Shown here piece by piece: positions 57,990 to 64,000 of a stretch of 64,000 bases of DNA. The stretch is from Blasia pusilla (taxonomy: Eukaryota > Marchantiophyta > Marchantiopsida > Blasiales), in assembly GCA_050084515.1 (NCBI GenBank), contig CM114271.1, forward strand, positions 21,142,001 through 21,206,000, read 5' to 3'. Numbering within the stretch: position 1 is the stretch's first letter; every line of letters starts with the position of its first letter. A model generated the notes under the pieces. The model saw only the letters and a list, made by a program, of their open reading frames with translations. It ran no database searches and was not told the DNA's origin. A program made the position numbers and the translations under genes.

Positions 57990-59100
57990 ACTTTACCACT
58001 CCAACACTGCCGCTCCCACCGACCCTTGGCCAAATGGGCTTCAGAATCTACCGGACCTCTTCACCATTGACGATGTCACATCAGGAATCAAAAGGCTACA
58101 TAACAAACCGGAGGATGGCCAGGGTGCCAGGCTCAAATGTTCAAATCCGCAAGTGAGGCAATTGGCCCAACCTCACCGAGAATGTTCAAATCTTGATTCA
58201 ACAGGGCTTCCCACCAGAATGGCAAATGAATACGATCTACCCACTCTTCAAGGTGGAGACCCAATGATACCATCCAACTCTGAGAACAATCATGGTGAGC
58301 TCCCTCATGGCCAAGTTGTATGGGCTATTGCTTTGGAAAGGAAAATCAGCGATCGGGCTGAAGAAAAGAAGGTGCGAGCCGGAGGACAAGCAGGTTTCCG
58401 ACACTCGCATAGCACCCTGGATCACCTTCTCACACTCCGGTACTGATTGAAGAAACTTCCAAGTCGAGAATTGGTCATAAGCCCGGTAAATTGTTCCGCT
58501 GTTTTGTAGACTTCAAGAAGGCCTTTGACACAGTCCCAAGGGCACTCCTTTGAAACGACTTGAAGAGTTGGGTGTCCCACCACAACAACTTCTGTGATCA
58601 AGGTCTTATATGCTCAGTGTTTGCACAGATTGCCACTAAGAGGGGCAGATCTGAAACTTTATCTTCCAACACCCGGAGTCAAACAAGGATGCCCCTCTCA
58701 CCTACATTGTTTGGGCTCTACATTGACGAACTTGACGAGGTGCTTTGGAGTGAATGGAGATCCACGAGCTAGCACCGCCTCATCCCCCGCTCATGTATGC
58801 AGATGATATAGTTCGATGTCTAGAAAAAGACTTGGGCTCCAACTTTACCGAATGCACTTTCAAGCTTCGCAACAAATCGTGCATGGAAGTCAACTTGCTG
58901 AAAACGAAGATAATCATCTTTGGATCACGCTCCCTGGCGCAGCGATCACACACTTTCACCTTCAGCCAGGGAATGAGAAGGGAGATCATTGAGATTGTGG
59001 ATGAGTACATATACAGGGGTGCAACTCAAACCCAACAACCAATGGAGATCCAACGGGAGTCGTAACAAGATCAATGCAGGCTTGAGGGGTCTACACTGCA
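57990..59100 (+). pseudogene. LINE reverse transcriptase
   Basis: FTIDDVTSGIKRLHNKPEDG, RAGGQAGFRHSHSTLDHLLT, then DFKKAFDTVPR in another frame, TPGVKQGCPSHLH (in full elements GVKQGCPLSP), and LMYADDIV with the catalytic aspartates near 58,797. NLLKTKIIIFGSRS and EYIYRGAT follow. At least four frame changes. Confidence 0.9.
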
Positions 59101-59184
59101 ACAATCCAATTGCAGAAGAATGGAACTGTGGCATATTCCACGAAACTCCATCTCTTCAAAGCTCAGTGATCCCGGCCACACTCT

Positions 59185-60022
59185 ATGCATGTGAAGTGTG
59201 GGGCCCCGGCTCAAGGCTTGGCCCAGGGCCTTGAGGCCCCAGAAACTCTTCATGCGTCAGTGGGCATTAGGAAAACCACTCCCCACGACATTCTATTGGC
59301 TGAGTTTGGGAGGTACCAATGGAGATCCATCTTTGTTAAAAATCTGATCACATTTCTCCAACACCTTGAGGATATCTCGAGGGACGATCCCAATCGTCTA
59401 TCCGCGGAGGCCTACGTGGTTTCAAAAGTAGTGCCACCCTTGGGGCTAAAAATTGGTACTATGGTGCACAAAGTGGCTCATGAAATGGGGAATATCCATC
59501 GTGACCTGCCTCGGCCACCCACCAGGACCTTGCTGAACAATTACACAACAATTACATTGCCATCAACTAGAGTCGACATCGGCGCCTGCAGGAAAGCATG
59601 GGGAATTCCTCTCACAAAAATGGTGAAAGAATGAGGCGCTACCACACCCTCATGAACAATCAGAGATCCATGCAAAGCAAGCCTCCTACATCTCGCCCCC
59701 ATTCCCACTAAGTTACGTCATACATTAGCGAGTTTCAGATGTGGCTCTCGACCGGAGATTGAGAAAGGAAAATTCTCACGAGAAGAAAAGAGAGGACAGA
59801 TTATGTAGATTTTGCAACTCGAGGCTTGTTGATGATGAACATCATTACCTCTTCGACTGCACCTTTCACGACCACATTAGGCTTGACTTCCCGGATCTCT
59901 TTGTTCACCGAGCTCCTAGGGTCCTCCCGTTCATGACTAGGCAGAATCAGACTCAGATTGCTAAATTCTTGCATAGTTGTGTGAAGACCACGGACACTCA
60001 CCTGGCTCTGAAGAACCCTTAG
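59185..60022 (+). pseudogene. LINE C-terminal region with C-x2-C...H-x4-C motif
   Basis: From 59185: FGRYQWRSIFVKNLITFLQH and similar helices. In the last block (59741-60022): REDRLCRFCNSRLVDDEHHY then LFDCTFHDHIRL, a cysteine-histidine motif seen at the end of many LINE pol proteins. Confidence 0.75.
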
Positions 60023-60120
60023 GCCCTCGCTGGTGCTTGCTCTCTCTCCAAATTTGTTGTTAAGTGCGAAAAATAAGTCCCATGGCCCTCTGGGATCCCC
60101 GTGGACAATAAATCTATTCA

Positions 60121-60710
<590 letters not shown>

Positions 60711-61849
60711 TTTGCTACAAAAGATGTTATACATAAAAGGTCCCTCTCAATATTGGAACAACTCCTTCCACACCATGAAAGGGTTAAACTACTTCAGGGC
60801 TTCTATTCATTGGAAGTCACAACATGTGTCAAAATCCCGGATGAAATCATCTAACTTAATCACACAACATTATCACTATTTACAACCTTATCACTCTTGT
60901 CATCACTAGACTTACTATCTAATAATGACAATCCAACCGCAGATGGGAGTCATGATGGTTCATAACTTGAAACCCATGTATACCTCATTCCATCCATGTA
61001 ATTCCTCCAATTTTTCTCAAACTACCTCATTCTTCTAAACCATAGAAGAACGTTATCATTACAATTGTGCCTCACACGCTCAAATACTTCGACTTCACTT
61101 GAGTGTAATAAAATTCTCATGAGCTCACCTATGCTAATGTTAATCCCATGACAACAACTCTGCCTCAAACACTTGAGCTCGTCATGAGCCTTCTGTACTA
61201 GATCACCTAAGCTAACAACAATGTCAGATCATACACAAGACCTCAATAGTCACCTGATAGTCAAGGATCATGTTTAATAATACAAATGAGTGTGCTAATG
61301 CCATTGAGAGTAAGACTCAAGCATAAAGACTCCATTCATCTATATTATGATGGGAAACATATTAAACCTTATAACTAAAAAATAATTATCAAATGATATC
61401 ATATATTAAAAAAATCGTCATCGAAGCGTTTTATTAAGTAGATCATTTTGGAATGGATGGAGCATCCATGAAGTGAGAAAGCATATGCATGGTATGACTA
61501 ACTTTGCTCTTATATTGTACTAATAGTATGGTCTATGAATGTCATCCTTTCTACGCCAGATGAAGTTAACTAGATGGAACCGTCCAATACTTTTTGGAGG
61601 CCACTTTTGGATCGAAAGCTTCCTTAACATTGGTGTGGGTCATCCACTTATGTTTATTATACCCCATCTTATTTACCCCCAAAGAAGCGCCACCAATAGA
61701 GTTTCTGTCATGGATCCATTACTCTTTATCGAAACATCATTTTGGTCCTTAGTGTGAAAGAGTAGATTAGATCATTATGGAGTGTCTTCAAGCACCACTT
61801 TTTTAAGGGAATTTTGGGGCGTTACCATTATTATGTTTGTAAATGCAAA
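60711..61849. other. Intergenic DNA, nothing recognised
   Basis: No frame with family resemblance (61539-61757 is not supported). Confidence 0.5.
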
Positions 61850-62430
61850 TATTTTGTGTGATAGAGTGACTATCTTCACCCCATGAAGAGCACCCGAATT
61901 TAGAATTAGAAGGACCACAACTTTAAATGAACTCTTGCGTATCATATATAATAATTTGTGTTTCCTTTAAGTTTAGTTTTTGGTGTGACGTAGTGACTAC
62001 CTTTACCTCATGAAAAGTGTCACAACCTTGAATGAAGTCCCGCGTGTCACCCAACAATATTTGTGTTTCTCTTAAGCTTATCGAGAGTTTGGTATAAGAA
62101 AGTCATTATCTCCATCGCATGAAAAATACATGGTCAACCACTTTGAATGAATCGAATGGTAATATCAATGTCCCTGTCCTTATTTTTGGTGCCGACTTTG
62201 GTAGGGTGGAGTGATTATCTTCACCCCATGAAGAGCACCCGAACTTAGAATAATCCGTTGGTTAATCTTTGGATTTGCTTTGTATTCGCTCAAAAAAGAG
62301 AAAATTGAGAAAATAGTTTTGTGATGGCCTATTATATTCACGTCGAGGAATTTACCAAAACTTTAAATGCACTCTATTGAGTGTTACCAATCAATATTTG
62401 TGGTTCTTAAAGAGTTTAGCTTTTGGTGTA
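61850..62430. repeat. Degenerate tandem repeat, unit about 110-125 bp
   Basis: Variants of GTGACTATCTTCACCCCATG followed by AAGAGCACCC, then TTGAATGAA and a TTTGTGTTTC.TTAAG stretch, begin near 61,857, 61,982, 62,090 and 62,200. A remnant (GGTGTAATGGAG) is near 62,423. Confidence 0.65.
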
Positions 62431-62935
62431 ATGGAGCGGAGATTTAGGCTCCAACGTCCAATCAAAATGGACTATCAACTACCACAGCCTCATAAAGACG
62501 CCTTTCGCTAGATAAGAAAGTGTTTACCACTCTCATGCATCCTTTGGGCCCAACAATTGGTCGTCGACAACACCCTTTGTAGTTAGTGATTGGAGGGCTA
62601 GTTTCTCCAACGCCTTACGGCATTGCAAAACCCCATCCGCTTGACGATGAATCTTTTCTCCTATCTAAGTGGTCACCTATGGAGTTTCCTCGTTGCAAGT
62701 CCTTCAATCAACGAGGAGTGAAATCCCATTAGAAGAGCTCCTCACATAACATGGCTCCAAATACTACTCACAAAGAGTGGCTTTAACTCCAGCTCGTCTC
62801 CACCATCACTACTACTACCCAGTCTCTTCAAAACGTTCAATATTTAGTCTTTTAAATTTAGATGAAAATCATCCCACATGGACCACATGGACCCCTAGTC
62901 ACATCCAAAACTTTCATATTTCAAGTCTTGGACTC
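62431..62935. other. Intergenic DNA, nothing recognised
   Basis: No gene or repeat recognised up to a short CTCTCTATCTATCTCTCTCT tract at 62,936-62,956. Confidence 0.45.
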
Positions 62936-62949
62936 TCTCTATCTATCTC

Positions 62950-63330
62950 TCTCTCTAAACTATGGGATGGGAAAACAGCTAAACTCTTGCGCCTTGTGTG
63001 ACGATGGGGATGAAATCTCTGGTCATTACTATGTCTCCTGCACAAAATTCACAACACACAGAGCAAGAGCATATGCTGATATTGCTAAGCTGGTAACACC
63101 AGAATTGTTCAACACATTCAGTAGCCTTGATTCATTGCCCAAAGCTGCTGCACTGGTAAGTAAGGGATCCCCATCAGGTAAAGTAGATGGTGTGGTGAAG
63201 AGTTTCTTGGTTGACACTTGGAAGCTCCGCACAAACACGTTGTTTGGTCAGCACTCACACTGTATGAGAGTGTCTCCCTCCTCTCACATGGTACCTTCTT
63301 CACTTGCTTCTCTCTCTACACCCATCCCAG
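62950..63330 (+). pseudogene. Second LINE-like C-terminal fragment
   Basis: An open frame with MGKQLNSCALCDDGDEISGH then YYVSCTKFTTHRARAY. The C-x2-C...H-x4-C spacing and following helical part resemble the end of LINE pol proteins such as 59,741-60,022, but the sequence is a different lineage. No RT is attached. Confidence 0.5.
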
Positions 63331-63333
63331 TCT

Positions 63334-63555
63334 CAAGCACCGTCCAACCAGGGCACGGGGTCATGGTCGCAAGGCTATGACAGGCACTACTTAATGAGTA
63401 CAGTCTCTCGCTCTCTCTTCAAGCACCGTCCAACCAGAGCCTGGGGTCTATGGTCGCAAGGCTACCACAGGCACTACTTAATGAGTAGAGTCTCTCTCTC
63501 TCTCTCTCGCACGGGATACTGCGACTGGCACTACTTAATGAGTCCAGTCTCACTC
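63334..63555. repeat. Tandem duplication, about 86-bp unit
   Basis: CAAGCACCGTCCAACCAG at 63334 and 63420, GGCACTACTTAATGAGT at 63383, 63470 and 63527. Two full units and one partial, separated by CT-rich spacers of different length. Confidence 0.85.
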
Positions 63556-64000
63556 GGGATACTGGCATCATAAGTCAGGATATGTGAGTTACATGTATGA
63601 CGAGATTGGCTCCTCATGAAATAGAAAATGCAAAGTTCATGTGGTTATATACATCCAAACCAAATCGGTGAAAGATGTGCGCATCGCAATGGCAATTGAG
63701 TGATGGCAATTACCTCAAAAGAAGGAAATCTCTGCAAGTCACAATATGTAAATGATGCAAATGATATGAGTGGACCTCAAAATAGGTCGTTTTGTGGGTG
63801 CTGGCATATCCCTAAAAAATTGCAACCTTGCCACAACCGCTGTTGGAGAGGCAGATCGACACGACACGAATGAATGGGATACAAGAATTGAATACATCAT
63901 CAGTCGAGATAAGAAACAACACCTTGTTCATGACACAGTCCATGAGACAGTAGCAAAGACTTGTGATCCAATCTTAGAATTGATGAGTGTGCCAAAGTTT
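63556..64000. other. Window end, nothing recognised
   Basis: No recognisable frame or repeat end. Confidence 0.45.

Noticed and set aside
61850-62430. CRISPR-like array
   Set aside because: Units are long, degenerate and without constant spacers, in a plant nuclear context.

Overview
This window is nuclear DNA from a land plant or a close relative. The evidence is a spliced nuclear gene whose predicted product resembles a plastid photosystem I assembly protein, a plant-type cytosolic adenylate kinase, and a dense mix of Ty3/gypsy, Ty1/copia, LINE and Helitron copies with AT, CT and GTAT microsatellites. There is no bacterial or organellar gene organisation. The species cannot be fixed from the sequence alone.

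Only two loci look like intact host genes, both on the minus strand. One is an intronless adenylate kinase at 14,024-14,755. The other is a seven-exon gene at 29,811-32,640, all introns in phase 0, encoding 283 residues with an acidic/charged body and a C-terminal membrane helix; it resembles YCF3-interacting protein 1 (Y3IP1). A weakly supported pair of exons lies just upstream of the kinase.

The rest is mainly transposons. From 1 to about 4.94 kb is a decayed Ty3/gypsy element (element 1) with an unusual order: protease, C5 cytosine-DNA methyltransferase, reverse transcriptase, RNase H, integrase, PHD finger. A relative on the minus strand (element 2, 37.74-43.14 kb, with LTRs) keeps RT to PHD but has lost the protease-methyltransferase block. 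Its PHD codons are split by a solo LTR with a clean 5-bp target duplication. A third fragment of the family lies at 19.6-21.1 kb. Three solo LTRs of one TGTCGCG...CGCGACA family (5,951-6,981; 16,700-17,696; 38,509-39,535) each have perfect 5-bp target duplications. At 43.2-53 kb a decayed RepHel Helitron is interrupted inside its helicase by a complete but dead Ty1/copia element (47,723-52,660, duplication TATTA). A LINE with an APE-type endonuclease occupies about 55.8-60.1 kb and abuts a 150-bp CT microsatellite; a second LINE tail is near 63 kb. At least six 150-220-bp mini-Helitrons are scattered at 10.4, 15.8, 16.2, 22.6, 22.8 and 33.0 kb.

The most interesting system is the gypsy family that joins a DNA-methylation writer and a PHD chromatin-reader module in one retrotransposon lineage. 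The copies here are mutated: there are stops, frameshifts and integrase catalytic substitutions. All 24 substitutions I counted between the LTRs of element 2 are transitions, which fits decay of methylated cytosines. Long AT-rich stretches without recognisable content separate these features and are listed as such.
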